Shown piece after piece: positions 8,499 to 18,269 of a DNA stretch of 64,000 nucleotides. The DNA is from Klebsiella spallanzanii (GTDB lineage Bacteria; Pseudomonadota; Gammaproteobacteria; Enterobacterales; Enterobacteriaceae). Below the pieces are notes generated by a model that was not told the DNA's origin, did no database searches, and was given only the letters and a program-made list of their open reading frames with translations. The translations under genes were made by a program, and so were the position numbers. Location of the stretch: NCBI RefSeq assembly GCF_902158555.1, contig NZ_CABGGS010000003.1:124001-188000 (forward strand), written 5' to 3'. Numbering within the stretch: the stretch's first letter is position 1; every line of letters starts with the position of its first letter.

Positions 8499-9752
8499 TT
8501 ATTTTGCCTGCGCGACGCGGGAGGTCAGGCCTGGCATATTGAAGCATTCGGCTTCGTTCTGGATCATATCTTTAATTTTATTGACCACGTAACGCTCAGG
8601 CTCGACGCCAAACGACTTCAGATTGGCAAACATGGTTTGCATCTCTTTGACAACGTCCGGTTTTTCGTAGTTGTAGTGGCCGCTGAGTTCAAGAATCTCT
8701 TTCAACAATTCCGGCTCGTTAAAGATCTGCTCTTCGGACTTGTTTTTGTGCTCATCGGTCATCCATTTTTCCCATTTGTGGCTCAGTACGCACTCGCGGG
8801 TCAGGACGGTTTTTAAATCAGACGCCGACTTGATAAAGCCTTTTGCCGCCAGATCTTTCTCGACTTCCGCCAGCTTCAGATAAGCGCGGGTTTCAATGGT
8901 GCCGTAGGCCGGAGCGACGTTCATCGCGGTGATGCCCAGACCCGGATGCTTCAGTAAAATTTCATCCGGCAGGTAGTCGCCGTTATGCTCTTTCAGGCCG
9001 ACGCCGTGACGGGTGCTGATAGCCGAAAGCTCTGCGGACTGCTTATCGTTGAAGTGGCCAACGTTTTTGGTCAGACGGGTCAGGGTGCCGGTTTGGCCGA
9101 CGATAAACAGCGGCTGCGGCAGCGATTCGGCAGCAAGACGCTTATTCAGCTCGATAATAAACCCTTCATAGGCGCTGACGTCGGTCAGGCCGCCGTTGGT
9201 CTCTTCGGTACCGACTTCATAGAAGAACTCTTTCAGGTTATTGGCCTTGCGGTACTCTTCGCAGAAGCGAATCAGCTCAACGGTGCGGCTCAGAACCAGT
9301 TCAATATCAATGACTTTACCAACAACGTACGGGTCTTTCGTCGGGTCGATATGCAGCAGGTCGAAACCGGCGTCCATATCAATCTGATAAGAGCGGCGTG
9401 CCAGTTCCATCGCTTCGGCTTCCGGAATGTGGTCTTTACGCTCTTTATCGCGCTGCCATGGGCCACCGTGGTCGCGGCAGAGGAAGTAATCGCCGTCGAA
9501 GCCGACTTTTTCCGCCATCGCTTTCAGGTCGGCAGCAAAGCGAAACTGATCCCAGTTATTAACGTAACCCGCGCCAAATTCATCGGCATCAACCTGGTTG
9601 CGGCTGGCAATAAACATCAGCGGCAGATCTTTTTCTTTACCCAGCTCAAAGCAGGCCTGAATTAACGCCGGAGACATGGGGCCAATTCCCAACATAGTGG
9701 ATTTGCCACCGTTAACAATATAATCGACGTACTGTTTCATTGTGTTTTTCAT
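8499..9752 (-). CDS. GatZ/KbaZ-family protein (tagatose-bisphosphate aldolase subunit / ketose-phosphate 4-epimerase family)
   Basis: A 417-aa TIM-barrel protein of the GatZ/KbaZ family (usual length ~420). Visible family features are GIGPMSPAL near the N-terminus, LCRDHGGPW, HIDPTKDP, FYEVGTEETNGG and GVGLKEHNGDYL. In E. coli these proteins assist the class II aldolases GatY/KbaY; some relatives act alone as tagatose 6-P/fructose 6-P 4-epimerases. No GatY/KbaY gene is present in the window, so an epimerase or unknown aldolase role is plausible here. GAGGAG lies six bases before the start. It is nearly contiguous with the IIC gene upstream (9 bases). Confidence 0.82.
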   Translation of the reverse strand: MKNTMKQYVDYIVNGGKSTMLGIGPMSPALIQACFELGKEKDLPLMFIASRNQVDADEFGAGYVNNWDQFRFAADLKAMAEKVGFDGDYFLCRDHGGPWQRDKERKDHIPEAEAMELARRSYQIDMDAGFDLLHIDPTKDPYVVGKVIDIELVLSRTVELIRFCEEYRKANNLKEFFYEVGTEETNGGLTDVSAYEGFIIELNKRLAAESLPQPLFIVGQTGTLTRLTKNVGHFNDKQSAELSAISTRHGVGLKEHNGDYLPDEILLKHPGLGITAMNVAPAYGTIETRAYLKLAEVEKDLAAKGFIKSASDLKTVLTRECVLSHKWEKWMTDEHKNKSEEQIFNEPELLKEILELSGHYNYEKPDVVKEMQTMFANLKSFGVEPERYVVNKIKDMIQNEAECFNMPGLTSRVAQAK

Positions 9753-9761
9753 GATAACTCC

Positions 9762-10865
9762 TCAGACTTTATTCATATCAGAAGTGATTGTTTTTTTAGC
9801 CGACTCTTTTTTTACCGGCTCGCTAATGTTGGGGCGCAGAATATGCAGGCAGATGGCGGTGACAATAACGCCGATAAGCATATCGATGACGTACCACATT
9901 GGTGCTTTATTGACGCCAGCTATGGCAATTAATCCACCGTGGGGAACCATAGATTCGACACCGTGAACCATAGCCAGACCGGCACCGACGGCGCTACCGA
10001 TAATAATTGACGGCAGAACGGTCTTCAGGTTTTTAACGGCGAAAGGAATCGCCCCTTCGGTAATGCCAATTAATCCCATAAAGGCAGCAGAGGTCCCCAT
10101 TCGTCTTTCATCTTCAGCCCATTTACGCTGAGAAATAAAAGTCGAGAGAGCAATGCCGAGCGGTGGAATAGCGCAGGCAATACGGTAAGCACCATTTGGG
10201 CCATAAATACCTTCTGCCATTAATGCGAGGGTAAATGCCGTTGCGGTTTTATTGACCGGCCCGCCCATATCAAAGGCCGCCATGGCACCGAGAATTAAAC
10301 CTAATACGACGCCGCTGCTTCCCTGCATATTAGAGAGCATGGAAACCAGCCATTTCATGGCAAAACCGATGGGCCCAATCAGCACGTACAGATAGAGCAT
10401 GCCGACAATAACGCTTGAAACGATGGGAATAATCATGATTGGCATAACCGGCATCAGCACTTTGCCGACTTTCCAGGTTTTTACCCATTTAGCAACGTAG
10501 CCGCTGAGAATACCGAGCAGCATCGCGCCGAGAAAACCGGTTACCACGTGGTCCGCGCCCAACGGCGTGCTGGCCATAAAGCCGGTGATTAAACCCGGTG
10601 TCAGGCCCGGTTTACCGGCGATAGAGTAGGAGATATAGGCCGCCAGCACCGGGATCATCATCCCGAGGCCCGCGCTACCGATAGCGCCAAGGTTTAATAA
10701 GAATGGGTTGGTGACGACCATGCCTTTGCCCGCAACCGGCTCGCCGCCAATCAGGGAGAGCGCCAGACAGATGCCGCCGACCACCACCACCGGCATCATA
10801 TATGACACGCCAGTGCTGAACGCTTTGACTAAATCATCCTTAATGGCTTTTGCTTTTTCCGACAT
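9762..10865 (-). CDS. PTS fructose-like permease IIC component (copy 1)
   Basis: A 367-aa membrane component of the fructose-type PTS family (FrwC/FryC-like) with about nine hydrophobic segments. The family motif GITEGAIPFA is present (~residue 260), as is the GGPVNKTA loop. It imports and, with IIB, phosphorylates a sugar. The IIB and IIA functions are encoded separately upstream in the same operon. A GGAGG site precedes the ATG. The substrate is not predictable from the sequence. Confidence 0.9.
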   Translation of the reverse strand: MSEKAKAIKDDLVKAFSTGVSYMMPVVVVGGICLALSLIGGEPVAGKGMVVTNPFLLNLGAIGSAGLGMMIPVLAAYISYSIAGKPGLTPGLITGFMASTPLGADHVVTGFLGAMLLGILSGYVAKWVKTWKVGKVLMPVMPIMIIPIVSSVIVGMLYLYVLIGPIGFAMKWLVSMLSNMQGSSGVVLGLILGAMAAFDMGGPVNKTATAFTLALMAEGIYGPNGAYRIACAIPPLGIALSTFISQRKWAEDERRMGTSAAFMGLIGITEGAIPFAVKNLKTVLPSIIIGSAVGAGLAMVHGVESMVPHGGLIAIAGVNKAPMWYVIDMLIGVIVTAICLHILRPNISEPVKKESAKKTITSDMNKV

Positions 10866-11036
10866 TTTTTATCCTCCCGATACCCTGTATTTTTATGGGG
10901 TGACCACGGTATACGGGCGTAGTCATCCCCGGGCGCTTTTGCGTCATAATTGAAATACAGCGTTCGCAGAAATTTAATTAACGTTATTATTCGCCGGTAC
11001 CGAATGCCGAAAGTAAATCAGGACCGGCGGGTTGGT

Positions 11037-11357
11037 TTATTTTGCCAGTTTCTCAGCCCGGTCAATAATAGCCGCCGGATCGCGAACCACTTCCGCCGGG
11101 TTGAGCGAAATAACCAGCCCGGCGTCTTCTTTTTCTTCAAAACGCTCGACGCCTTCAATACCAATAGCAATCGCCAGAATAACGACATCGGCTTCGGCAA
11201 TCTCATCTTCGCTTAATTCATTTTCAATCCCCATGCCGCCCTGAGTTTCGACTTTGACGTCATAACCTCTTTTTTTACACTCCTGCTCAATCGCTTCCTG
11301 GGCCATATAGGTGTGGGCGACTCCGGTAATGCATGCTGCGACTCCGACAATTTTCAT
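11037..11357 (-). CDS. PTS fructose-like IIB component (copy 1)
   Basis: A 106-aa cytoplasmic phosphocarrier. The phosphorylated cysteine lies in VAACITGVAHTYMA (Cys9), typical of fructose IIB domains. It relays phosphate from the IIA domain of the fused HPr-EI-IIA protein to the sugar bound by IIC. The gene sits between the fusion gene (62 bases) and IIC (171 bases) on the same strand. AGGAG before the ATG supports the start. Confidence 0.92.
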   Translation of the reverse strand: MKIVGVAACITGVAHTYMAQEAIEQECKKRGYDVKVETQGGMGIENELSEDEIAEADVVILAIAIGIEGVERFEEKEDAGLVISLNPAEVVRDPAAIIDRAEKLAK

Positions 11358-11418
11358 GAGTGACTCCTGATTTTTTATTTGGCTGTAATTTTAAATATGG
11401 CTTAATAATTTCCTGATT

Positions 11419-13929
11419 TCATACGGCCAGAGTATTGGCCATCAGGTTGTAGAGTACGTTGACGTTTTCGGCCTGTTTTATTTCATTGCGGAAATCCTCT
11501 TTCATTAGCTTTCTGGCAAGCGTGGAGAAATATTTCATATGCTCATTAGGGTCGGCGGATTTACTGACCGTGAGCATGAATACGGTTTCGACTTCCTGAT
11601 CGCCCCACATGATGGGCGACGCAAGAGTTGCCATACTGATGGTGGAGTAGTGAATATGGTCCGACTTGGTGTGCGGAATGGCGAAGCCATAGCCCACGGC
11701 GGTGGAGAATGAGTCCTCGCGCGCCCAGATATCGTCGGTTAATTGCTCCCGATTCTCGGTGCGATGGTGCAGCCACAGATTGTCGGTCATCTTTTTGATA
11801 ACTTCGTTTTTGTCGCGGGCCTGTAGTTCGCAGAGAATGAACTCCGGGGCGAGGATTGGCATTTTGCCGACCGCTTTTACGTCCGGAGAACGCAGCGCAG
11901 CTTTGACATCAGCGGAGCGTTTTAACGCCACGATATCCTGCGCCACGCCCTGGCATTTAGCGAAACTCAGCTCCCGCAGCGTATGTTTAACGCCCGGAAT
12001 CGAGGTGCCGCTCATGCTGAGTTCGTCAAAGCCCATGCCGACGAACAGCGGCAGAAAATCTTTGCTGGCGCCCAGCTCCCCGCAGATACCTATCCACTTG
12101 CCAGCACGATGGACTTCATCGGCGGCATACTGCATGGCGCGAAGGAATGCCGGGGCATAGTTGTCGTACACCGCTTCAACCTGAGTATTTCCGCGGTCGG
12201 CGGCAAAAAAGTACTGCGTCAGGTCGTTACTGCCGACGCTGAAGAAGTCCGCGTATTCGGCTATTTCACGAATTGCGAAGATGACGGAGGGCACTTCCAG
12301 CATCACGCCGAGCGAAATCTCATCGTCGAACGCCAATCCCTCGCTGCGCATCGCGCTTTTCACTTCCTCCAGCACTTCACGGCACCAGATAACTTCGTCA
12401 ACGTTGGCGATCATCGGAATCATGATTTTGGCATTGCCAAATGCCGAGGCGCTGAGGATGGCCTTGAGCTGCATGGCGAAAAGCTCGCGATAGCGCGGAT
12501 AGGTGCGTACTGCCCGGAAGCCGAGAAACGGGTTCTCTTCTTCACCGAGGCTCATATAGTCGACGGGTTTATCGCCGCCAATGTCAAAGGTGCGGAAGAT
12601 AACCGGCTTCCCATGCGCAACCTGCATCACCTGAGCGTAAAGCTCCGCCAGTTCACGGTAGTCCGGTGCAGTTTCGCGGTCCATAAATGACATTTCGGTA
12701 CGGAACAGCCCAATACCTTCAGCGCCGTTGTTGAACGCGGCTTCGGCTTCCGCCAGGCTGGCAATGTTGGCCGCGATTTCGATGCTATGATTATCGCGGG
12801 TCACTGCCGGTTGGTGGACGTTAGCCAGCATTTGCTGCTGCATGCTCTGCTGGACGGCAATTTCATTTTGGTAATAGCGCAGGACTTTCTCATCCGGCGC
12901 GGTAATCAGAATTCCCGGATTACCGTCAATAATAATGTCATTTTCTGCATTCAGCGCCAGGGTTGAAAAATCGATATCCGTCAGGGTTGGGATACCAAGC
13001 GAACGGGCCAGAATAGCTGTGTGCGATGTTTTACCGGTGGCGGATAACACCATTCCGGCAAGATACTCTTTATTGATGCCGAGGAACTGACTCGGCGTCA
13101 GGCTATTGGCCAGAATAATCGATGGCTGTGTTAATTCAAGGCTGTTTTGTGGTAATACGCCAGCGCCATAAATCGACGTGAGCAATTGACCTGTAATGTC
13201 AAGAACGTCAAGGGTCCGCTCTTTAATATATTTACTCGATGAGCGATTAAGAATTTCACAGAACTCTATGGCAGCCTTAATGACCGCATTCCAGGTATTT
13301 TCTCCGCCAGCAATCGCGGTGGAGATATGGCTCTGGAAGGTTGCGTCGGTAATTATTGATAAATGCGCTTGCAGGATATCATGCTCAACGCCTTTTTGGG
13401 TTTCCAGCGCGGTCTGTTTATCATGTTTGAGCGTTTCTAAACCCGCCAGAAAAATACGCTGCTGGCGCTCAGTGGAATATTCACCGCCCGGGTTACGCGT
13501 CAGCATTTCATCCAGTGACAGGCTCTGAATTCGAACGGGTCTGGCAATGGCAACACCACCGCTGATGCGTGAACCCTGAATAAAACTGAGCTGAGTTTCC
13601 CGCAGCGAACGCGGGAGATAGCCTGCTGGCGCTGTTGTTTCTTCTACCTGACTGACTTCGAAAGAGGGCAATTTTTTGATCAGCGCACTCAGCTGTTGGG
13701 CAGCGTTTGCAGCATCTTTTCCGCTGATGGTAATTTCACAGGCGTCGTTGAATAAGGTATCGGTGGCGACAATCGAGAGGGCGCTTTTACCATTACCCTG
13801 AATGCCGCTGCGAATATTATTCCAGCACACCGTAGATTGAAATGTATTGCACAGCCGTTCGATATGTCCCGCCGGTCTGGCGTGAATACCATCCTTTAGA
13901 TCACATTGATACGTTATTATCTCTGACAT
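11419..13929 (-). CDS. HPr-EI-IIA multiphosphoryl transfer protein (copy 1)
   Basis: A fused phosphoryl carrier (836 aa) of the FrwA/FryA type that bypasses the general PTS proteins. The domains are HPr-like (residues ~1-90, active His in GIHARPAG), enzyme I (~120-690, active His in TGKTSHTAILAR, PEP-binding C-terminal barrel with GSNDLTQY) and fructose IIA (~700-836, active His in FAIPHTKSD). I prefer the second of two adjacent ATGs (13929) because GGGAG is then five bases away; the first is at 13932. The gene opens the - strand operon fusion-IIB-IIC-GatZ/KbaZ-like-transaldolase, and its control region contains paired boxes and CRP sites (14044-14136). Confidence 0.93.
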   Translation of the reverse strand: MSEIITYQCDLKDGIHARPAGHIERLCNTFQSTVCWNNIRSGIQGNGKSALSIVATDTLFNDACEITISGKDAANAAQQLSALIKKLPSFEVSQVEETTAPAGYLPRSLRETQLSFIQGSRISGGVAIARPVRIQSLSLDEMLTRNPGGEYSTERQQRIFLAGLETLKHDKQTALETQKGVEHDILQAHLSIITDATFQSHISTAIAGGENTWNAVIKAAIEFCEILNRSSSKYIKERTLDVLDITGQLLTSIYGAGVLPQNSLELTQPSIILANSLTPSQFLGINKEYLAGMVLSATGKTSHTAILARSLGIPTLTDIDFSTLALNAENDIIIDGNPGILITAPDEKVLRYYQNEIAVQQSMQQQMLANVHQPAVTRDNHSIEIAANIASLAEAEAAFNNGAEGIGLFRTEMSFMDRETAPDYRELAELYAQVMQVAHGKPVIFRTFDIGGDKPVDYMSLGEEENPFLGFRAVRTYPRYRELFAMQLKAILSASAFGNAKIMIPMIANVDEVIWCREVLEEVKSAMRSEGLAFDDEISLGVMLEVPSVIFAIREIAEYADFFSVGSNDLTQYFFAADRGNTQVEAVYDNYAPAFLRAMQYAADEVHRAGKWIGICGELGASKDFLPLFVGMGFDELSMSGTSIPGVKHTLRELSFAKCQGVAQDIVALKRSADVKAALRSPDVKAVGKMPILAPEFILCELQARDKNEVIKKMTDNLWLHHRTENREQLTDDIWAREDSFSTAVGYGFAIPHTKSDHIHYSTISMATLASPIMWGDQEVETVFMLTVSKSADPNEHMKYFSTLARKLMKEDFRNEIKQAENVNVLYNLMANTLAV

Positions 13930-14043
13930 CATTGCTCCCGATAATCATTTAGCCAGGGCTAATTAATTTTCTTTGCAGATGTGGGTATCTGCATTTCATG
14001 TTTTATATCCTTCATCGTTCTCAGTTAGCTTTGAATAGAAAAA

Positions 14044-14099
14044 AAGTGACCTTTGCTTGAATAAAAAAGCCTGATTATTATTTTGTGATCGCAGTCATA
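14044..14099 (-). promoter_or_regulatory. Paired regulator boxes plus CRP site upstream of PTS operon 1
   Basis: AGTGACCT at 14045-14052 and the degenerate AAAAGCCT at 14065-14072 are exactly 20 bp apart and each continues in the same phase. A CRP-like site TGTGA-N6-TCATA lies at 14084-14099. The same three elements occur with identical spacing upstream of the second PTS operon (22754-22808). The ~20-bp direct repeat is typical of AraC-family sites, so the local AraC protein is the likely ligand; this is inference. Confidence 0.65.
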
Positions 14100-14120
14100 A
14101 AATTAGATAATATTAACCCT

Positions 14121-14136
14121 TGTGATTGCTATCACA
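14121..14136 (+). promoter_or_regulatory. Perfect CRP site between the divergent operons
   Basis: TGTGATTGCTATCACA matches the CRP consensus TGTGA-N6-TCACA in both halves. It lies 127 bases before the + strand HAD-phosphatase start and ~190 before the - strand PTS start, so catabolite control of one or both operons is expected. GGTCACC at 14159-14165 carries the same GTGACC core as the regulator boxes, in the opposite orientation. Confidence 0.8.
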
Positions 14137-14262
14137 CTCTTATTAATCATCGGATAGTGGTCACCCAATTGCTATTAAAGTGTCTTTCTTTCTATTTATT
14201 GGCTACCGGTTAATGGAGTACAAAATAAAACACACTCTATTTATTTTGCCGTGGTAAGTACG

Positions 14263-14928
14263 ATGCATTTTCGTGGAATATTGCTGGATTTAGACGGGAC
14301 GCTGGTAAACTCGCTGGATTTCGTTGAGGCTTCCTGGAGTTTATGGGCGACTAAAAAAGGGCTGGATCCGCAGGCGGTATGCCATTATCTCCACGGTAAG
14401 CCCGCTCTGAGCACGCTGCGCCATTTTATGCCCGATGCCAGCGAACAGATCATTTACGATGAATTTCTCGCGCTGGAAGAGTTTGAAGCGCGCAATACTG
14501 ATGGCATTACCGCAGTGAATGGCGCGGTTGATTTTCTCCACCAACTGGAGCAGTTGCAGGCCCCCTGGGCTATTGTGACTTCCGGATCGCTGAAGGTGGC
14601 TTCGGCACGGATCCGACAAGCCGGTTTTCCGTTTCCGCCGGTGCTGGTGACCAGCGAAGATATTCACCACGGCAAGCCGCATCCGGAACCATTCCTGACG
14701 GGGGCAGCCCGACTCGGTCTTTCACCTGCTAACTGCCTCGCTTTTGAAGATTCCTCTGCCGGTCTGCTTTCCGCCACTCATGCGGGATGTGTGGTGGTTG
14801 AAGTGTTGACCCGTCAGTCGGTGGTTCACGATATCGATACCTGGCAAACCATTGATAACTACCTTGACCTGAGCGCAACGCGAAAGGGTGAGGCGGATTT
14901 TTTCCTTAAGATTCAGAGGGAGTTTTAA
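14263..14928 (+). CDS. HAD-superfamily sugar phosphatase (HxpA/YfbT-like)
   Basis: A 221-aa HAD phosphatase close to E. coli HxpA (YfbT), which removes phosphate from small sugar phosphates. Motif I is LLDLDGTLVNS, motif II VTSG, motif III GKPHPEPF and motif IV FEDSSAG. The start is set at ATG 14263, where the protein begins MHFRG as its relatives do; the upstream GTG at 14251 has no ribosome site. The stop codon is directly followed by the transketolase ATG. In this locus it may recycle a toxic or dead-end sugar phosphate; the substrate is unknown. Confidence 0.85.
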   Translation: MHFRGILLDLDGTLVNSLDFVEASWSLWATKKGLDPQAVCHYLHGKPALSTLRHFMPDASEQIIYDEFLALEEFEARNTDGITAVNGAVDFLHQLEQLQAPWAIVTSGSLKVASARIRQAGFPFPPVLVTSEDIHHGKPHPEPFLTGAARLGLSPANCLAFEDSSAGLLSATHAGCVVVEVLTRQSVVHDIDTWQTIDNYLDLSATRKGEADFFLKIQREF

Positions 14929-16923
14929 ATGTCATCACGAAAAACCCTGGCCAATGCCATCCGTATGCTGAGCGTTGATGCCGTGCAGCGGGCGAACTCA
15001 GGCCATCCGGGCGCCCCTATGGGAATGGCGGATATTGCCGAGGTGCTGTGGCGAGATTTTCTCAACCACAACCCGACTAATCCCGCATGGGCCAACCGCG
15101 ACCGTTTTGTACTCTCCAACGGTCACGGCTCGATGCTGATCTACAGCCTGCTGCACCTTACCGGCTACGATCTGCCAATCGATGAGCTGAAAAACTTCCG
15201 TCAGCTGCATTCGAAAACGCCGGGCCACCCGGAAGTCGGCTACACCCCTGGCGTGGAAACCACCACCGGGCCATTGGGCCAGGGGATTGCCAACGCGGTC
15301 GGCATGGCGATTGCCGAGAAAACCCTCGCGGCGCAATTTAACCGTCCGGGTCATGAAATCGTCGATCACTTCACATATGCCTTTATGGGCGACGGCTGCA
15401 TGATGGAGGGCATTTCACATGAAGTGTGCTCTCTGGCGGGGACGTTGAAGCTCGGCAAGCTGGTGGCGTTCTACGACGATAACGGCATCTCTATTGATGG
15501 CCACGTTGAGGGATGGTTCACCGATGATACCGCTAAACGCTTCGAGGCCTACGGCTGGCACGTGGTGCGCGGCGTCGATGGGCACGATCCTGAATCCATC
15601 CGTGCCGCGATTGATGTTGCAAAGTCGATTACCACCATGCCGACGTTAATTATCTGCAAAACGGTGATTGGTTTTGGCTCGCCGCATAAAGCGGGTACTC
15701 ATGATGTCCACGGCGCGCCTCTGGGCGAGGCTGAAGTGGCGGCGACGCGTGAGGCGCTGGGCTGGCCGCATCCACCGTTTGTTATCCCCTCAGAGATAGC
15801 CGCGCAGTGGGATGCTCGCAAATCAGGGCAGGCGAAGGAGGCTGCGTGGAACGAGAAGTTTGCCGCCTACGCTCAAGCCTTCCCCGAGCTGGCTGGCGAA
15901 TATACCCGCAGAATGAAGGGGCAACTGCCCGCAGAATTTGCCAGCAAGGCGCAGGCGTTTATTGAAAAATTACAGGCCAAACCGGCGAAAATCGCCAGCC
16001 GCAAAGCCTCGCAGAATGCGATTGAAGCCTTTGGTCCGCTGTTGCCGGAATTCCTCGGCGGCTCTGCGGATCTGGCTCCATCAAACCTGACCTTGTGGTC
16101 CGGGTCTAAAGCGATTAACGAAGAGCCCGCCGGGAACTACATTCACTACGGCGTGCGCGAGTTCGGTATGACCGCCATCGCCAACGGTATTGCGCTGCAC
16201 GGCGGCTTCCTGCCGTATACCTCGACTTTCCTGATGTTTGTCGAATACGCACGCAACGCGGTGCGCATGGCGGCGCTGATGAAGCAGCGCCAGGTGATGG
16301 TTTATACCCATGACTCCATTGGCCTGGGCGAAGATGGCCCGACCCATCAACCGGTTGAACAGATTGCTTCGTTGCGCCTGACGCCGAACCTCAGCACCTG
16401 GCGGCCCTGCGATCAGGTGGAATCGGCGGTAGCGTGGAAGTATGGCGTTGAGCGGCAGGATGGACCGACGGCGCTGATTTTCTCCCGGCAAAACCTGACC
16501 CAACAGGAACGGACCTGGCAGCAGGTGCAGGATATTGCGCGTGGCGGCTATGTATTGAAGGATTGTGACGGGCAACCGCAGTTGATTCTTATCGCGACCG
16601 GTTCCGAAGTTGAGCTGGCGGTAGCCGCATGGCAGCAACTGATGGCTGAAGGTGTGAAGGCGCGGGTGGTCTCGATGCCGTCCACCGATGTCTTCGACAA
16701 GCAGGATGAGGCGTATCGTGAAGCGGTGCTGCCGCAGGCGGTGTCTGCGCGTATTGCCGTGGAAGCGGGGATCGCGGATTACTGGTTTAAATATGTCGGG
16801 CTGAACGGCGCGATTATCGGTATGCAGAGCTACGGTGAGTCCGCTCCGGCGGAACAGCTTTATCAGACGTTCGGTATTACCGTTGAGGCGGTGTTGCAGC
16901 AGGCAAAAGCGCTGCTGGCTTAA
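14929..16923 (+). CDS. Transketolase (TktA/TktB type)
   Basis: A full-length transketolase of 664 aa (E. coli TktA is 663). It uses thiamine diphosphate to move two-carbon units between ketose and aldose phosphates. Visible motifs are the substrate His in NSGHPGAP, the ThDP motif GDGCMMEG with the downstream DDNGI, and the [17 protein letters not shown] segment of the pyrimidine domain. It starts immediately after the HAD stop with GAGGGAG upstream. With the transaldolase at the far end of the divergent PTS operon it gives the locus both arms of the non-oxidative pentose phosphate pathway. Confidence 0.95.
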   Translation: MSSRKTLANAIRMLSVDAVQRANSGHPGAPMGMADIAEVLWRDFLNHNPTNPAWANRDRFVLSNGHGSMLIYSLLHLTGYDLPIDELKNFRQLHSKTPGHPEVGYTPGVETTTGPLGQGIANAVGMAIAEKTLAAQFNRPGHEIVDHFTYAFMGDGCMMEGISHEVCSLAGTLKLGKLVAFYDDNGISIDGHVEGWFTDDTAKRFEAYGWHVVRGVDGHDPESIRAAIDVAKSITTMPTLIICKTVIGFGSPHKAGTHDVHGAPLGEAEVAATREALGWPHPPFVIPSEIAAQWDARKSGQAKEAAWNEKFAAYAQAFPELAGEYTRRMKGQLPAEFASKAQAFIEKLQAKPAKIASRKASQNAIEAFGPLLPEFLGGSADLAPSNLTLWSGSKAINEEPAGNYIHYGVREFGMTAIANGIALHGGFLPYTSTFLMFVEYARNAVRMAALMKQRQVMVYTHDSIGLGEDGPTHQPVEQIASLRLTPNLSTWRPCDQVESAVAWKYGVERQDGPTALIFSRQNLTQQERTWQQVQDIARGGYVLKDCDGQPQLILIATGSEVELAVAAWQQLMAEGVKARVVSMPSTDVFDKQDEAYREAVLPQAVSARIAVEAGIADYWFKYVGLNGAIIGMQSYGESAPAEQLYQTFGITVEAVLQQAKALLA

Positions 16924-16978
16924 TCTTTGACGGCCTCTTACATGCTAAGGGGCCGCTTTTCATTAAGGGAGAAATAAC

Positions 16979-17719
16979 ATGTATCCCGTCGATCTTCATA
17001 TGCACACCCTGGCCAGCACCCACGCCTACAGCACGGTGCATGACTATATCGCCGCCGCGGTGCGGAATCATATTCGCCTGATCGCCATCACCGACCATGG
17101 CCCGGAAATGGTTGATGCACCGCATCCGTTCCACTTCAACAATTTGCGCGTACTGCCGCGCATTGTTGATGGTGTGGGGATCCTGCGCGGTATTGAGGCC
17201 AATATCAAACCCGGCGGTGAGACCGACTGCAGCGACAAAATGCGCGCGTCGCTGGATTTAGTGATTGCCGGATTCCACAAGCAGGTGTTTGCGCCTGCGG
17301 ATATTACCACCAATACCGATGCGCTGATTGCAGTGATAGCGAGCGGGAAGGTGCATATCATCAGCCACCCCGGTAACCCGGAGTATCCGATTGATATCCC
17401 GGCGGTGGTGGCCGCGGCGAAGGCGTGTCATGTGGCGCTGGAGGTCAATAATGCCTCTTTTGTCCAGTCGCGCCAGGGCAGCGAGGGGAACTGTCGCAAA
17501 ATTGTCGCCGCTGTGCGCGATAGCGGTGGACTTCTCTCGTTGGGTAGCGATTCACACAGCGCGTTTTCTCTGGGGGATTTTAGCGCCTGTCAGCATCTGC
17601 TGGTGGAGGCTGATTTTCCGCCATCAAGGATCCTGAATACCTCAGTGCGTCAGGTATTAGCGTTTCTTGAACAGCGCGGTGGGGAGCGGATTGCAGAGCT
17701 TGATGCGCTGCCCGACTGA
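16979..17719 (+). CDS. PHP-domain phosphatase (YcdX-like)
   Basis: A 246-aa trinuclear-metal phosphoesterase of the YcdX family. Metal-binding motifs are DLHMHTLAS near the N-terminus, ITDHGPEM, the GIEAN glutamate, HISHPGNP and GSDSHSAF. It follows transketolase by 55 bases with GGGAG before the ATG. It probably dephosphorylates a small metabolite; no specific substrate is known for the paralogue. Its presence next to a second phosphatase (HAD) is unusual for a PTS operon. Confidence 0.88.
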   Translation: MYPVDLHMHTLASTHAYSTVHDYIAAAVRNHIRLIAITDHGPEMVDAPHPFHFNNLRVLPRIVDGVGILRGIEANIKPGGETDCSDKMRASLDLVIAGFHKQVFAPADITTNTDALIAVIASGKVHIISHPGNPEYPIDIPAVVAAAKACHVALEVNNASFVQSRQGSEGNCRKIVAAVRDSGGLLSLGSDSHSAFSLGDFSACQHLLVEADFPPSRILNTSVRQVLAFLEQRGGERIAELDALPD

Positions 17720-17781
17720 AAACTTACCCCTGACTGAGGGGGTGATATGCTTCATTCCGCTGGACATTTTAGACACCGCTC

Positions 17782-17870
17782 CCCCGGTGGCGCTGCGCTT
17801 ACCGGGGCTACGACTCTGTACGGTCTGGAGTCGGGTAGCCTGGATAAGCCGCTTGCGGCGCGATCCGGGA
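17782..17870. repeat. REP-like palindromes between convergent operons
   Basis: A CCCCGGT/ACCGGGG hairpin (17782-17807, followed by GCTAC) and a second imperfect element beginning GTAGCCTGGATAAG (17835-17870). They fill the gap between the PHP-phosphatase stop and the end of the - strand PTS operon, the usual position for REP elements. Confidence 0.65.
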
Positions 17871-17879
17871 TAAAAACAG

Positions 17880-18269
17880 CTACAGGTCAATAACGTTGCC
17901 TCTCGGCAGATTCAGCGACTTGCGCATGGCGGCGATAACCTCCGCTGGTTTAAGCAGCAGTGAATTAATGCAGACGTTCAGAATACGACAGCCGTCGAAA
18001 CGTGAGGGGTTATCGATCGTAATGTCGGAGGCAATAATAGCGAGCTCTGATTCGAAAATATCTTTATCGGTAATTGGGTTCTTAAGCCCCAGCACGCCCT
18101 GGGTCTCTATTTTGATCGCAAAGTGATACTGCTTCGCCAGTTTTTCCAGCTGCTCTGCGGCCATATAGGTGTGAGCCACGCCGGTCGCGCACGCGGTCAC
18201 CGCCACAATATGCAGATTACGTTCGCTGGAGAAGGGCTGGATCTCATCTCTTCCTGCACGAGTGGTCAT
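17880..18269 (-). CDS. PTS fructose-like IIB component (copy 2)
   Basis: A 129-aa IIB phosphocarrier with the active cysteine in VTACATGVAHTYMA. Compared with copy 1 it has an N-terminal extension of ~20 residues and ~10 extra residues at the C-terminus. Its ATG overlaps the stop of the AraC regulator gene (ATGA), so the two are translationally coupled. It is the last gene of the second PTS operon. Confidence 0.9.
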   Translation of the reverse strand: MTTRAGRDEIQPFSSERNLHIVAVTACATGVAHTYMAAEQLEKLAKQYHFAIKIETQGVLGLKNPITDKDIFESELAIIASDITIDNPSRFDGCRILNVCINSLLLKPAEVIAAMRKSLNLPRGNVIDL

